Origin: Candidatus Leptovillus affinis
GTDB lineage: Bacteria > Chloroflexota > Anaerolineae > Promineifilales > Promineifilaceae
DNA length: 64,000 bases
Assembly (NCBI GenBank): GCA_016705235.1
Contig: JADIYP010000007.1
Coordinates: 434,001-498,000 of the forward strand
Direction: 5' to 3'
Numbering within the stretch: the first letter of the stretch is position 1; each line of letters starts with the position of its first letter. Positions 1-9,697 of this stretch are shown in pieces. The notes under the pieces were generated by a model. That model did no database searches. It saw nothing but the letters and a program-made list of their open reading frames with translations, and was not told where the DNA came from. The position numbers and the translations under genes are program-made.

Positions 1-853
1 GCACAAACTGCACATCCTCCGCCCACTGCTGCATGCCCAACTGCCCGGCCTGCTCCAGAGGCATGTCATCCGGCGGCGCAGTCGTGCCAAAAACCACACG
101 GCCGTCGGGGAAAACGGTGCAAATCGCCCCACCCGTATGATTGGTCGCCGCCACCACATAGCCATGACTGGCCAATTCTTCCATCTGCCACGTATTTTGC
201 GAATGAAGCCCCAGATACCCATGCGAAAACGTCAGCACCGGAAACGGCGCGCCATCGTCGGCTACCGGCAAATCCAGATAGCTGTGCGTCCGCGCCAGGT
301 CTACATGGCGCAAAATAAACGGCGGAAAGCCAAAACGGCGGGCAATAGCCGGACCGCCAATCTTGAAATCGGCGATGAAAGGGGCGCGGCGCGCTTTGGG
401 CGTTCTAACGGCCGGATACCAGACCTGGAACATTAATTCGCGCGGTCCGGCCTGATTGGCGTCAAACACATCCGACCGCGAGGTGTCTACTACGTAAAAT
501 GTGCGCGTGCCAATGGCGTACCGGCCGGTCGGCTTCGGTAAATTGGGCACAGCCAACGCATACGGCAGCCCCACCGACGCGCCATAAACCACGACGCCGA
601 AAAAAATCGCCCAGCCGCTGCCGGAGAACTGCGGCCATTTACCGGCCCAATCTACCGTTAACACCACCAACGATTGCAGATAAGCCGGGGCCATCTGCCA
701 GCGCGGTTTTTCCCACGCCGTATGGACGATGACGAGCAGCGGCACAAGCAGCGGCACAGCCCGTTCGGCCGTGGTGCTGGCGTCGGGATTGGTGTACAGC
801 CAGCCAACAGTCAGCAAATGGCCTGCCAGTATGGCTATTTCCAGCGGTCGCAT
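1..853 (-). CDS. PAF-acetylhydrolase-like alpha/beta hydrolase, C-terminus cut by window edge
   Basis: The minus strand is open from the ATG at 853 to base 1 (284 codons); the rest, including the catalytic Ser/Asp/His, lies beyond the edge. The first 110 residues are hydrophobic membrane segments, followed by a hydrolase domain with FQVWYPA and PFPVLTFSHG, typical of platelet-activating-factor acetylhydrolase/dienelactone-hydrolase relatives. AAGGA five bases before the ATG supports the start. The next gene upstream (949-2296) is a paralogue of the same layout, so this is a tandem duplication. A membrane-anchored esterase or lipase is the likely role; substrate unknown. Confidence 0.75.
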   Translation of the reverse strand, partial: MRPLEIAILAGHLLTVGWLYTNPDASTTAERAVPLLVPLLVIVHTAWEKPRWQMAPAYLQSLVVLTVDWAGKWPQFSGSGWAIFFGVVVYGASVGLPYALAVPNLPKPTGRYAIGTRTFYVVDTSRSDVFDANQAGPRELMFQVWYPAVRTPKARRAPFIADFKIGGPAIARRFGFPPFILRHVDLARTHSYLDLPVADDGAPFPVLTFSHGYLGLHSQNTWQMEELASHGYVVAATNHTGGAICTVFPDGRVVFGTTAPPDDMPLEQAGQLGMQQWAEDVQFV

Positions 854-948
854 ATGATTCCTTGCCGAATTTTCTACCGGGGGTTAACGGCCGTTCCCCA
901 CCACAGTCACTTCCGGGTACACAACAGGCAGCGGCTCATCCGCGCCCT

Positions 949-2296
949 TTAAGGTCTGCGCAAAAAACGCACCACAAAATCATTCACCAGGCCAACCACA
1001 TAATCGCCGGCCATCGGCCCAGACAGCCCTAACTGCTGCGCCAAAGGCGAAAACAGCGGCAAATCACTGAAATCGAAATGAGCCGCCCCACTGACCGTCG
1101 CCAAATAGCCGGTGCGGGTCAGCGAATTGTACAATGTCTCGGCGATGGCGTCGTTGGCCGCCGCATCGTTAAACTCCCACTGCGCCGCCCGCAAGAACAT
1201 GAATGGCTGGTCCAACCCGCCGGCCACAATGACTCCAGAAACCGGCACGACCCAGGCGTCCAGACCGACGCCAGCCTGGCAGCGCGGATCGCGGCCGCAA
1301 AACTGCACCGTCGCCCCGCCGCCGGTAGAGTGCCCAAACACACCCACGCGGGAAAGGTCGAGACGGCCGTTAAACGCATTGCCCGCTTCGTCATTCCAAA
1401 CCGCCAGCTTATCCAGCACAAAACCAATGTCGTCGGCCCAAACGCCCACCAGGGTATTGCTGGTGTGCGGCGGTTCGCCCTCACCCGAAAGGACGTCGGG
1501 ATCATACAGAACCGCACGGCCGTCGGGAAACACAGTGATGGCATTGCCATAGGTATGGTCAATGGTCGCCACCACAAACCCATGGCTGGCCAAATCGCGC
1601 ACCAAACTCGTATTTTGCCCGCGAATGCCTTGCAGCCCATGCGAAAAAGTTAGCACCGGAAACGGCGCCCCATGGCTCGCCAGCGGCGCGTCAACAATGG
1701 TTTGCGTATGCACCAGATTGATGTGATTCAGCAAAAACGAGGGCAGCCCCAATCGCTCCGCCAACGTCGCGCCCACCACGTCCAGTTGGTCCATATACGG
1801 CGCTTCTTTTCCCTGGGCGTCAGCCGCCGCCGGATACCACACCTGCACCATTATCTCGCGTTTATCGTCCGGCTGCGCCGTGTAAATTTCTGGGCGTGAT
1901 CGGTCCACCAGGTGATAGGTTCGTGTGCCAACGGCGTATGAGCCGGTGAGCGATGGCAGTTTGGGAACCGGCAGCAGCACCGGCAGCGCCAAAGCCGTCA
2001 ACCAAAGCAGCAGCCCGGCCACCACGGTGATAATTTTCCGACCAGAGGCCCTCTACTTCGGGCGATGGCGACAACGACGGCCACAAGCGGCCTAACGTTA
2101 CCAAAAAAACCGCCACCGCAAACACATAAGCCGGTATCATTTGCCAACGCCCGCCTTCTATGTAGCAGTGGAAAAAGAAGAAGGACACGGCCGTTAACGG
2201 CAAAAAATCCACCACGCGCGGCCGCCGGACCGGCAGCAGCGGCCAGATCAGCACCGGCAGCAGCGCCAACAAAATCATCCATTCAAACAATCGCAT
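949..2296 (-). CDS. PAF-acetylhydrolase-like alpha/beta hydrolase, frameshifted
   Basis: Two frames together give one protein parallel to the 1-853 gene: an N-terminal membrane part (from ATG 2296, starting MRLFEWMILL) and a hydrolase part (to the stop at 949). The frame changes near 2030-2050, at an AAAA run; removing one A joins ...LWSE to IITVVAGLLL. The hydrolase part has FQVWYPA-like VQVWYPAA, the nucleophile elbow GHSTGG and a late AAHFDF that may carry the catalytic His. It is complete apart from the frameshift. Either a recent pseudogene or a consensus error; the domain call is firm, the substrate is not known. Confidence 0.7.
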
Positions 2297-2335
2297 GTCT
2301 CACCTGTGTACTCTTTTATTTCTTCCATCCTGGTA

Positions 2336-2395
2336 AGACCCCAAGGGTTTAACACCCTAATAATCCAAATTCCCAGGAGCAAACCCTTGGGGTCT
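2336..2395. repeat. REP-like palindrome family A (copy 1)
   Basis: Sixty bases starting AGACCCCAAGGGTTT and ending AAACCCTTGGGGTCT, so the ends pair as a 15-bp stem around a loop containing TAATCCAAATTCCC. The same unit recurs at least fourteen times between genes in this window. Here it separates the hydrolase and MFS genes. Confidence 0.85.
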
Positions 2396-2401
2396 GTATC
2401 G

Positions 2402-3822
2402 TTACCCATCCTGAATAATGCCCCACACGCTCATGGCCAGCGCAACGAGAGTCAGAATCATCAAAGCCAGGAAGGTATCGCTCAGACCGGCGATTTGCGC
2501 CGCAACGGGCGCGGTCGTGGCGCCGCCGGGCAGCGGTGTCCCGGCATAAACGGCCACCCGCCCCGCCCACAGCGCGCCAAACAGAGCAATGCCCGTCGTT
2601 TGGCCTAGCGTGCGGCTCAGGCCAAGCAGGCCAGAGGCAATGCCCAAATGCTCGTGGGGCACGGAACCCATCACGGCGCTGTTGTTGGGTGATTGGAACA
2701 CGCCGATGCCCAACCCAATTGGCAGCACGCCCAGCGCGAAAGCGAACACGGCCGTATGCAAATCAAACCCGCGCATCACCCAAAAACCGGCCGCTAAAAT
2801 GACCAGCCCCAGGCTGGCGATGCGCCGCGTGCCATACCGGTCGGAAGCCGCGCCAGAGAGCGGCGCAGAAATGCCCAAAAAAACGGGGATCAACGCCATC
2901 ATCAAGCCAACCTGCCGGGTGTTATAACCTACCATATCTTGCAAGTAAAACGGCAGCAGCAGCGTGGTTCCGGCGATAGCCACAAAAACCACCGCTCCGG
3001 TAAACAAACTCAGGCTGAACAGTCCCTGACGGAACAGGCGCAAATCGATCATGGGCTGAGGATGACGGCTTTCCAGCCATAAAAAAGAACCAGAAAGAGA
3101 ACGGCCGTGCCAAACAACGCCAGAATGCGCCCAGCCATAAAACCCACCTGTTGGCCCATCGTCAGGGCCAACAAAACGGCCAGCAAACTGACAAACAAGG
3201 TCACTGCGCCGGGAAAATCAAACTGCGCCTGCCCGGTAGGGCGTATGTCGGGCAAATAACGCCAGGCCAGCACCAAACCCACAATCCCCACCGGCAAATT
3301 CACAAAGAAAATCCAATGCCAGCTAAACGACCCCAAAATCAGGCCGCCCAACGTGGGGCCGATCACCACCCCAATCGAGACAAATGTGCCGTTTAGGCCC
3401 AATGCCTTGCCCCGCTCCTGCGGCGGAAAAGCCTCGGTGACAATCGCCATGCCCAACCCCAAAGCCAGAGCCGACCCCACAGCCTGCACCACCCGCGCCC
3501 CAATCAACCAGTAAACGGTTGGCGACAGGCCGCATAACACCGAACCCAGCGTAAAAACGGCGATGCCGGCCGTGTACAACCGTTTTTTGCCCAGCATATC
3601 GCCCAAACGGCCGATGCTGGGCAAGAGCGTGGTTTGGGTGAGCAAATAGGCCAGAATTACCCACTGCGCCATCGAAAAAACGGTGTTCAGTTCCGTGACC
3701 AGGGTTGGCATGGCGACGTTGATGATGCTGCCGTCGATGGTGGAAAGGAAGGTGCTCATGGCGACGGCGGCCATTACAAACCACTTGCGGCTGTAATCGA
3801 TGGGAGGGAGTTCTGTGTTCAT
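2402..3822 (-). CDS. MFS drug exporter, DHA2 (EmrB/QacA) type, frameshifted
   Basis: Two overlapping frames make a 14-helix-type exporter. The first part (3049-3822, 257 aa) has motif A-like GRLGDMLGKK and motif C-like IGPTLGGLILG; the second (2402-3052) starts at MIDLRLF. The frame breaks at a TTTTTT run near 3077. Adding one T reads VLFLWLESRHPQPMIDLRLF, the usual sequence joining the halves in this family. It lies 24 bases downstream of the YbaK gene on the same strand and may be co-transcribed. Proton-driven drug or metabolite efflux is the family role; substrate unknown. Confidence 0.8.
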
Positions 3823-3846
3823 GGGTTCCGGTGTGGGGGTGATGGG

Positions 3847-4320
3847 TTATTCGCTCAGGTCGGCGGCTTCGTGGCCGACAACGCGCCGCAGTTCTGCGGT
3901 GGTCAGGCGCATGAGGGCGTGGGTTTCGCCGCCGCCGCCGTAAACAATGGATTGATCGTACACGGCCGTATCCACCACCGTGCGCCAGGAAGTCAGATGG
4001 CCAAAGGGCGGCACCGCGCCCACCGGATAGCCGGTAAGCGCCAAAACCTGGTCGGCAACGGCCGTCTTCAGGCGGCGGCGCGGCACGCCCAGATAATCGG
4101 CCAGCCGCTTCCAGGCAATCCGCGCCAGACCATTGGTCACCACCAACACCGGCGCGCCATCAGCCAAAAACAACACCGATTTGATGATCTGGTCTGGCGA
4201 CACACCCATCACCGCAGCGGCGGCGGCCACAGTTGGCGTCTCCGCTGCCAGGGGTAAAATTTCGGCTTGAATGCCCTGTTCCAAAATAAACCGGGACAAG
4301 GCGGCACGGTTTAATATCAT
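3847..4320 (-). CDS. YbaK/EbsC-type aminoacyl-tRNA deacylase
   Basis: About 157 residues, the normal length for the free-standing YbaK/ProX/EbsC family, which hydrolyses mischarged tRNA in trans. Seen here are the early ALSRFILEQGI segment, IKSVLFLADG with the conserved Lys, and the glycine/proline-rich YPVGAVPPFGHL late motif typical of the family. Two ATGs in tandem (4323, 4320) follow AAGGAAAGG; the second has the better spacing. Which amino acid is edited cannot be told from sequence alone. Confidence 0.85.
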   Translation of the reverse strand: MILNRAALSRFILEQGIQAEILPLAAETPTVAAAAAVMGVSPDQIIKSVLFLADGAPVLVVTNGLARIAWKRLADYLGVPRRRLKTAVADQVLALTGYPVGAVPPFGHLTSWRTVVDTAVYDQSIVYGGGGETHALMRLTTAELRRVVGHEAADLSE

Positions 4321-4418
4321 CATCCTTTCCTTTTGTTTCTTGCCAAAACAGTGTAACAAAAGCGGACAATGACGCAACCGAAAATTGATGGGAAACGGCC
4401 GTCTCCCTGTTTTCAGAC

Positions 4419-4557
4419 AGACCCCAAGGGTTTTCTCCCGAGAATTTGGATTAGCTGGGCACCAAACCCCTTGGGGTCTTGCCAGAGAGAACTTTACAGA
4501 CCCCAAGGGTTTTCTCCCGAAAATTTGGATTAGCTGGGCACCAAACCCTTGGGGTCT
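4419..4557. repeat. REP family A, two tandem copies
   Basis: Copies at 4419-4479 and 4498-4557, nearly identical to each other, with AGACCCCAAGG / CCTTGGGGTCT arms and a GAATTTGGATTAGCTGGG core. They lie between the YbaK gene and the small membrane protein, where they could end transcription. Confidence 0.85.
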
Positions 4558-4581
4558 ATATCATCCGCCGCCTGAACCATC

Positions 4582-4911
4582 TCAAGGGTACGGATTCGGG
4601 GTAACGGTGGGTGTGGCCGTAGGGGTGGGTGATGGCGTGGCGGTAGGTGTTTGGGTAGGCGTGGCGGTTGGCTCCCCCGGCGCAGCCGGGAAACGCTCCA
4701 CGCGCGGCAAAAAGGTGCACAAATCTTGCCCCGGATACCCGGGAACCAACGATTGGCCCGGATACTCCGGATAAGCCCACAAACTGCACTGCGGCATTTC
4801 CGTGGTCGGGACAGAAGCCTGACTGCTTGTTACAATATACCCTGTAAACAACAAGCCGAGGACACAAACGACGATAAACAGATATTCTATAGTGTGTCTG
4901 ATACGGTACAT
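4582..4911 (-). CDS. small membrane-anchored protein with Thr/Pro-rich tail
   Basis: 109 residues from the ATG at 4911, chosen because GGAG lies five bases upstream. One membrane segment (about residues 8-30, EYLFIVVCVLGLLFTGYIV), a short exposed part with two Cys and YPGQ repeats, then a C-terminal tail of alternating Thr and Pro. The tail resembles the linkers of the lipoproteins at 27 kb and 49 kb. No domain recognised. It is transcribed divergently from the aldo/keto reductase. Confidence 0.55.
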   Translation of the reverse strand: MYRIRHTIEYLFIVVCVLGLLFTGYIVTSSQASVPTTEMPQCSLWAYPEYPGQSLVPGYPGQDLCTFLPRVERFPAAPGEPTATPTQTPTATPSPTPTATPTVTPNPYP

Positions 4912-5018
4912 GGCTACTCCTATAATTGACAATTTTCCAATAAGACCAGAGCATCCTGAAACCATCTTAGCATAGATTTTTGGCGAAACGGCCGTAATAG
5001 TACACAAAGGGCATATCC

Positions 5019-6005
5019 ATGAACCTCCACAAGTTAGGCCAAACCGGCCTCCAAGTTTCTCCCATCGGCCTGGGCTTGGCCGCCTTAGGCCGTCCCGGTT
5101 ACATTAATTTGGGCCACGCCCAAGACCTGAGCGCCGGCCGCGATGTGGCCGCAATGGAACACCACGCCCACGCTGTGCTAGACGCCGCCTGGGCCGCCGG
5201 CGTGCGTTATTTTGACGCCGCTCGTTCATACGGCCGTGCCGAAGCCTTCCTCGGTTCCTGGCTGCAATCGCGCCAACTCACCCCCGACCCGATAACCGTC
5301 GGCTCGAAATGGGGCTACACCTACACTGCCAACTGGCAGGTCGAAGCCGAAAAACACGAAGTCAAAGAACATTCGCTGCCGGTTTTACAGCGCCAAATTG
5401 GCGAAAGCCGCGCCTTGTTAGGCGATTTTCTCAACCTGTATCAGATTCATTCAGCCACATTAGACAGCGGCGTGCTGCAAAACGAGGGTGTTCTGGCGGA
5501 ATTGGCACAGTTGAAGGCAGATGGATTGAAAATCGGCCTATCACTCAGCGGCGACCGGCAGGCCGACACCCTGTACCGCGCCCTGGACATTCAACTGGCC
5601 GACGGCCGTCTGCTTTTCGACGCAGTGCAGGCCACCTGGAACTTGCTGGAACCCTCGGCGGGCGCGGCCCTGCAAGCAGCCCACAAAGCCGGGTTAGGGG
5701 TGATTGTGAAGGAGGCGCTGGCCAACGGCCGTCTGACTCCCCGCAGCCAGGAACCCAAAATGCAGCTCCTCCGCCAGCTCGCCGCCGAAAAAGGCACGAC
5801 AATGGATGCCCTGGCGCTGGCCGGCGTCCTGGCGCAGCCCTGGGTCGGCGTCGCCCTCAGCGGCGCGGCCGCCGTAGACCAACTCCAGGCCAATGTGCAG
5901 GCAGTAACCGTGGACTGGGATGAAGAAACGGCCGTGCGCCTGCACGCACTTGTCGAACCCCCGGCCCAATACTGGCGCACGCGCAGCCAGTTGGCCTGGA
6001 ACTAA
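5019..6005 (+). CDS. aldo/keto reductase
   Basis: 328 residues, normal length for an NADPH-dependent (beta/alpha)8 reductase of carbonyl compounds. The tetrad is visible: Asp in YFDAA, Tyr in RSYGRAE, Lys in VGSKWGY and His in LYQIHSA. The start LGQTGLQVSPIGLGLAALG is typical of the YajO/Tas-like branch. Uninterrupted, in contrast to several neighbours. Substrate unknown; the unlinked neighbours suggest a single-gene unit. Confidence 0.9.
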   Translation: MNLHKLGQTGLQVSPIGLGLAALGRPGYINLGHAQDLSAGRDVAAMEHHAHAVLDAAWAAGVRYFDAARSYGRAEAFLGSWLQSRQLTPDPITVGSKWGYTYTANWQVEAEKHEVKEHSLPVLQRQIGESRALLGDFLNLYQIHSATLDSGVLQNEGVLAELAQLKADGLKIGLSLSGDRQADTLYRALDIQLADGRLLFDAVQATWNLLEPSAGAALQAAHKAGLGVIVKEALANGRLTPRSQEPKMQLLRQLAAEKGTTMDALALAGVLAQPWVGVALSGAAAVDQLQANVQAVTVDWDEETAVRLHALVEPPAQYWRTRSQLAWN

Positions 6006-6054
6006 TGAGACAACGGCCGTGCCCCCCAGTAACCCCCGGTTGATAGCCTGGCGC

Positions 6055-6085
6055 GATGGGTCCAATCTGGGAGATTGGACCCATC
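6055..6085. repeat. perfect 14-bp stem-loop after aldo/keto reductase
   Basis: GATGGGTCCAATCT, loop GGG, then AGATTGGACCCATC. No T-run follows, so it is more likely a repeat hairpin than a classic terminator. The core AGATTGG...CCAATCT recurs at 10328-10360. Confidence 0.7.
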
Positions 6086-6149
6086 CTGGCGCAGACACAT
6101 CATAAACTTCCTTGAGTGTTTTCCACCCTTCCTACAAATTGCGCTAGAC

Positions 6150-6493
6150 TAGCAGCCTGTCGGAAAAGTACCCGACGCCGCGGTTTCTTACCGCGTCTTC
6201 CAGAGGCGGGGTAAGGATACCCCGGCTGCAAAGAGGTTCTCCGACAGACTGCTAGACTAGTAGTTTGTCGGAAAAGTACCCGACGCCGCGGTTTCTTACC
6301 GCGTCTTCCAGAGGCGGGGTAAGGATACCCCGGCTACAAAAAGAGGTTCTCCGACAGACTGCTAGACTAGCAGCCTGTCGGAAAAGTACCCGACGCCGCG
6401 GTTTCTTACCGCGTCTTCCAGAGGCGAGGTAAGGATACCCCGGCCACAAAAAGAGGTTCTCCGACAGACTGCTAACAGCCTGTCGGAGAACTG
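6150..6493. repeat. MITE-like family B, three tandem copies plus a fragment
   Basis: Copies of about 105 bases at 6150-6254, 6258-6364 and 6368-6474, then a partial end to 6493. Each begins TAGCAGYYTGTCGGA and ends TCCGACAGACTGCTA (terminal inverted repeats) and carries inner palindromes CCGCGG...ACCGCG and GGGGTAAGGATACCCC. Single copies lie at 36488 and 58592, a composite at 51778. No coding capacity; looks like a non-autonomous element. Confidence 0.85.
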
Positions 6494-6533
6494 AGAACAG
6501 GACCACGGATGCAACGGATTCGACGGATTATTA

Positions 6534-6633
6534 GCATCTTCTCAAAAGTTGGGGAATTTGTAGGTCGGATTGTTAATCCGACCGTGCGAAATGCCATTCC
6601 GCACTACGACACCCCGAAATAGTGCGAAGATAC
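6534..6633. repeat. palindromic repeat family C (copy 1)
   Basis: About 100 bases from CATCTTCTC to GCGAAGATAC, with internal hairpins GGTCGGATT-GTT-AATCCGACC and a GCGRAATG/CATTCCGC pair. The other copy, 60559-60659, is better preserved with GTATCTTCTCAA/TTGAGAAGATAC ends. Confidence 0.75.
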
Positions 6634-6775
6634 GATTTTTACGGCTAAATCACCAGAAAATCGGTATAAATCCGTTAAATCTGTGTCATCCATATATCCA
6701 TTTCTACTTTTCCAACAGCCTGCTAGGCTCAATCAAGCTGTGGAAAATACCCGTGACACATTGGGAGACAGGTTC

Positions 6776-8056
6776 ATGTTAATTCTGCTGATTCTGATTT
6801 TCATTAACGGCATCTTCGCCATGTCTGAAATTGCCGTCGTATCGGCGCGTAAGGCGCGTTTACAGCAGCGCGCCAACGACGGCAGCAAACGAGCCGAAGC
6901 AGCGCTGGCGCTGGCTAACAAACCGAACGATTTCCTCTCGACCGTGCAAATTGGCATTACGCTGATCGGTATTTTGATGGGGGCGTTTGGCAGTACCGGC
7001 ATTGCCGCTTCGCTAGACCCGTATCTGCAAAATTTGCCGCTGAGTAGAGATTTTCACCAGCAATTGAGCAATTTTCTGGCGATTGGCGTGGTGACCTATC
7101 TTTCCCTCGTCTTGGGCGAACTGGTTCCCAAGCAGATTGGTCTGGGCAACGCGGAGAAGGTGGCCGGGATAACGGCCGCGCCGATGCTGCTGTTGGCGGC
7201 AGTAACACGGCCGTTTGTCTGGACTCTCAGCATTTCTACCCGCGCCGTCATGCGCCTGCTGCCCATCAATCCCTCCAATGAACCGGCTATCACCGAAGCC
7301 GAAATCCAGATGATGCTGGAGCAAGGGACCGAAAGCGGCGTTGTAGAACCCATCGAAGAAGAAATTGTCGAAAAACTGTTCCGCGTGGGCGATTTACGCG
7401 TCAACGACCTGATGATTGATCGCACCGACATCATCTGGTTAGACCTGGAAGACTCAACCGACGCCCTGCGCGAGAAAATTGCCGATGGCGTGCATTCCCG
7501 TTACCCGGTGGCCAATGGAGACCTGGACAATATCGTCGGCCTGGTGTTTGTGAAAGATTTGCTGGTGCAAGCCCTGAGCAGCGAGACGCCAGAGCTAAAG
7601 ATCGCTCTGAAACCAGCGCTTTTTGTACCCTCTGGCCTGCCGGTTTATAACGTTTTGGAACGGTTTAAGGAGGCCAAGGCGCAGATCGCTTTTGTCACCG
7701 ACGAGCACGGCGGCATTGAAGGGCTGGTGACGTTTAACGATTTGCTGGAGGCGATTGTCGGCGACGTGCCGGAACAAGGCGACCCGGCGGATCCCATTGC
7801 CATCCGTCGCGCCGATGGCTCCTGGCTGATTGACGGCAAGCTGTCGATTGAAGAATTTAAGCTGTTGTTTGAGGTGGCCGAGCTGCCGGAAGAGTCGGAA
7901 AACTATTTCCAGACGGTAGGCGGGTTTGTGATGAGCTATTTGGGCCGCATTCCTCAATCCGGCGATCAGTTTTCCTGGGGTGGGTTGACTATTGAGGTGA
8001 TGGATATGGATTGGCGGCGGGTGGACAAGGTGTTGGTGAAGCAGGAAGGAGGGTAA
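6776..8056 (+). CDS. CNNM/CorC-HlyC family membrane protein with CBS pair
   Basis: 426 residues from the ATG at 6776, the first that gives a normal hydrophobic N-terminus (MLILLILIFINGIFAMSEIA). DUF21/CNNM membrane domain with four segments to about residue 180 (motif GELVPKQIGL), then two CBS domains (about 205-320) and a CorC_HlyC domain (about 340-424). Relatives take part in magnesium or cobalt efflux; the name haemolysin is historical. Intact. Open frame upstream of 6776 comes from repeat sequence and was not used. Confidence 0.9.
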   Translation: MLILLILIFINGIFAMSEIAVVSARKARLQQRANDGSKRAEAALALANKPNDFLSTVQIGITLIGILMGAFGSTGIAASLDPYLQNLPLSRDFHQQLSNFLAIGVVTYLSLVLGELVPKQIGLGNAEKVAGITAAPMLLLAAVTRPFVWTLSISTRAVMRLLPINPSNEPAITEAEIQMMLEQGTESGVVEPIEEEIVEKLFRVGDLRVNDLMIDRTDIIWLDLEDSTDALREKIADGVHSRYPVANGDLDNIVGLVFVKDLLVQALSSETPELKIALKPALFVPSGLPVYNVLERFKEAKAQIAFVTDEHGGIEGLVTFNDLLEAIVGDVPEQGDPADPIAIRRADGSWLIDGKLSIEEFKLLFEVAELPEESENYFQTVGGFVMSYLGRIPQSGDQFSWGGLTIEVMDMDWRRVDKVLVKQEGG

Positions 8057-8100
8057 GGGAGGGAAAACGGCCGTTCCCCCCTCCTCGTCATCCCCTTATC

Positions 8101-8615
8101 TCATGTCCTGGAAGGTATAACTGCGCGCACGGCCGCGAACACCACGACCAGCAGCGATATAAACACAAACAGCAAGCCAATCCCCAAGACAATATAACTT
8201 CCCCCGCTGACGCCTGGCTCCAACACCGCCTTGTCTGGCTGAGTGGGGTCATAAAAAACAGCAATCCGCTGCCCATTCGGGTAACGATCAAGGATTGCCT
8301 GAGCTTTCCTTTCGCTGCTGTAGCTGTTCTCCCCAAATTTAATGGTCTGGCCTTCGTAGGAACGGCCGTTTACCGCATACGCATATGCAACCTGGGGCGA
8401 GTACGAATCACCACCCTCGGCATCCGTGGAATAGTCCACCAATGAGCTGGTGATCTGCCCCTGGACGCTGGGCCAACTGGCGCTGCTGCGGGCATTTTGT
8501 AAAATGGTCCACCCCACCAGGAAAGCCCGGCGCCAACCAGGATGAAGATGAGCGAGAAGAGCGCGGTTTGCAGGCAGCCGCCAATCTGTCCGAAGAGATT
8601 GTTTTGTTTTTGCAA
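8101..8615 (-). CDS. DUF3592 membrane protein, frameshifted
   Basis: Reads from a TTG start at 8615, preceded by GGAGG, through LQKQNNLFGQIGG and a first membrane segment, to SWWG; a GGGG run at about 8515 then breaks frame. One extra G gives SWWGWTILQNARSSASWPSV, the usual start of a DUF3592 domain. The domain continues with PQVAYAYAVNG and VFYDPTQPDKAVLEPG and ends with a second membrane segment. Function of the family is unknown. Convergent with the CorC/HlyC gene. Confidence 0.7.
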
Positions 8616-8761
8616 GGAACCTCCATGTTCAGGTCTGTCGCTTCTAACGGATGGGCGATATTTTAGCTTTGGCTGGCTTTTATTTCGCCTTACGGCCGTT
8701 TCCCCCTGCATCCCTCCCACGGTTTCCAGACGCCCGTCGTGCCGTTCAACGCGGCGGCTTC

Positions 8762-9031
8762 TTAAGGCAGCGGCTGATTGATTTCAATCAGATTCCCGTC
8801 CGGATCACGAAAATGAGCCGTGCGAATGCCCCAATCAGGATGATCGGTTAACTCAGCTGCTAACTGCACTCCTGCCGCTTTTAACTTGGCGCACATCGCC
8901 TCCACATTCTCGACGGCAAACACCAGGCAAACCTTGTCTTGGGCGTTGACCTGAGCCGGCAAATGAGTTGTCCCCAACACCTCGCTCATTTCCTGCTTGT
9001 CGAACGCCGTTGCCCTATCTTGTTGTCTTTT
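8762..9031 (-). pseudogene. VOC/glyoxalase-family protein, N-terminus missing
   Basis: The C-terminal two thirds of a vicinal-oxygen-chelate domain: KVCLVFAVENVEAMCAKLKA and the typical ending IRTAHFRDPDGNLIEI with the metal-ligand Glu. About 40 N-terminal residues are absent; the frame is closed by a TAA just upstream at 9032-9034. An internal ATG at 8989 could start a 75-residue product, too short for a working domain. The bases beyond the break read in another frame as a Thr/Pro-rich peptide ending in VPTAVP, like linkers of secreted proteins elsewhere in the window, so a rearrangement joined unrelated sequence. Confidence 0.6.
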
Positions 9032-9122
9032 TTAGGAACGGCCGTTGGTACAGAGGTTGGCATTTGCGTAGGCATCAATGGCGTTGCCCATATCCCTCAT
9101 TCGCCAACTTTTCGCCCACAAT

Positions 9123-9653
9123 CTACGGCCGTTTCCCCAACACCTTCTTCATCTGAACCGCTTCAAACGTCTGTCCAGCCACTTCGCCCATCACGCGATT
9201 GAAGATGGTAAACCCTACCCGTTGATACACCTTGATCGCCCGCGTATTGCTGGCCGGCACGCCCAACCGCACCGCTTCTCCCGCATAACAATGCGTACGC
9301 ACCGCAAAATCTATGCACGCAGCCACAAACGCCGCGCCCAAACCACGCCCCGTCAAGGCCGGCTTCAGCCCGAATCCCAGCCACATTTCCGCCGCATTGA
9401 GCATCTGCGGGTTAAAATCGTCATACGCCACACACACATCATCGGCGTCGAAGAATTCCGTCGTCAGCTCCCCCACCAAATCACCATCATCATCATTCAA
9501 AACAGCAAACAACCCCTTGCCCCAGCTTGTCCCATCCAGCATATGGTCCGCTTCATGAACATAATCATGGATGGCATACTCGCCGCCATACACCCAATGC
9601 GTCACAATTTCCTGCGCGTACACTTCATTCATCGGCACAAAATAATAGTTCAT
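9123..9653 (-). CDS. GNAT-family N-acetyltransferase
   Basis: 176 residues. Acetyl-CoA motif A is seen as LTGRGLGAAFVAACIDFA and the late motif as NTRAIKVYQRVGFTIF. The start at 9653 (MNYYFVPMNE) excludes the upstream GCACTCC heptamer tract, which is open in frame but looks non-coding. Uninterrupted. Substrate unknown; sits in a series of small unlinked enzyme genes. Confidence 0.85.
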   Translation of the reverse strand: MNYYFVPMNEVYAQEIVTHWVYGGEYAIHDYVHEADHMLDGTSWGKGLFAVLNDDDGDLVGELTTEFFDADDVCVAYDDFNPQMLNAAEMWLGFGLKPALTGRGLGAAFVAACIDFAVRTHCYAGEAVRLGVPASNTRAIKVYQRVGFTIFNRVMGEVAGQTFEAVQMKKVLGKRP

Positions 9654-9654
9654 C

Positions 9655-9697
9655 GCACTCCGCACTCCGCACTCCGCACTCCGCACTCCCGCACTCA
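9655..9697. repeat. GCACTCC heptamer tandem repeat
   Basis: About six units of GCACTCC, running into the stop of the DinB gene. Similar CACTCC-rich stretches ending in ACACGGCCGT recur at about 17715, 18488, 20570 and 21550. Confidence 0.8.

Noticed and set aside
6252..6506. Open frame through the tandem family B elements
   Set aside because: Same peptide appears wherever the repeat occurs; a by-product of the repeat.
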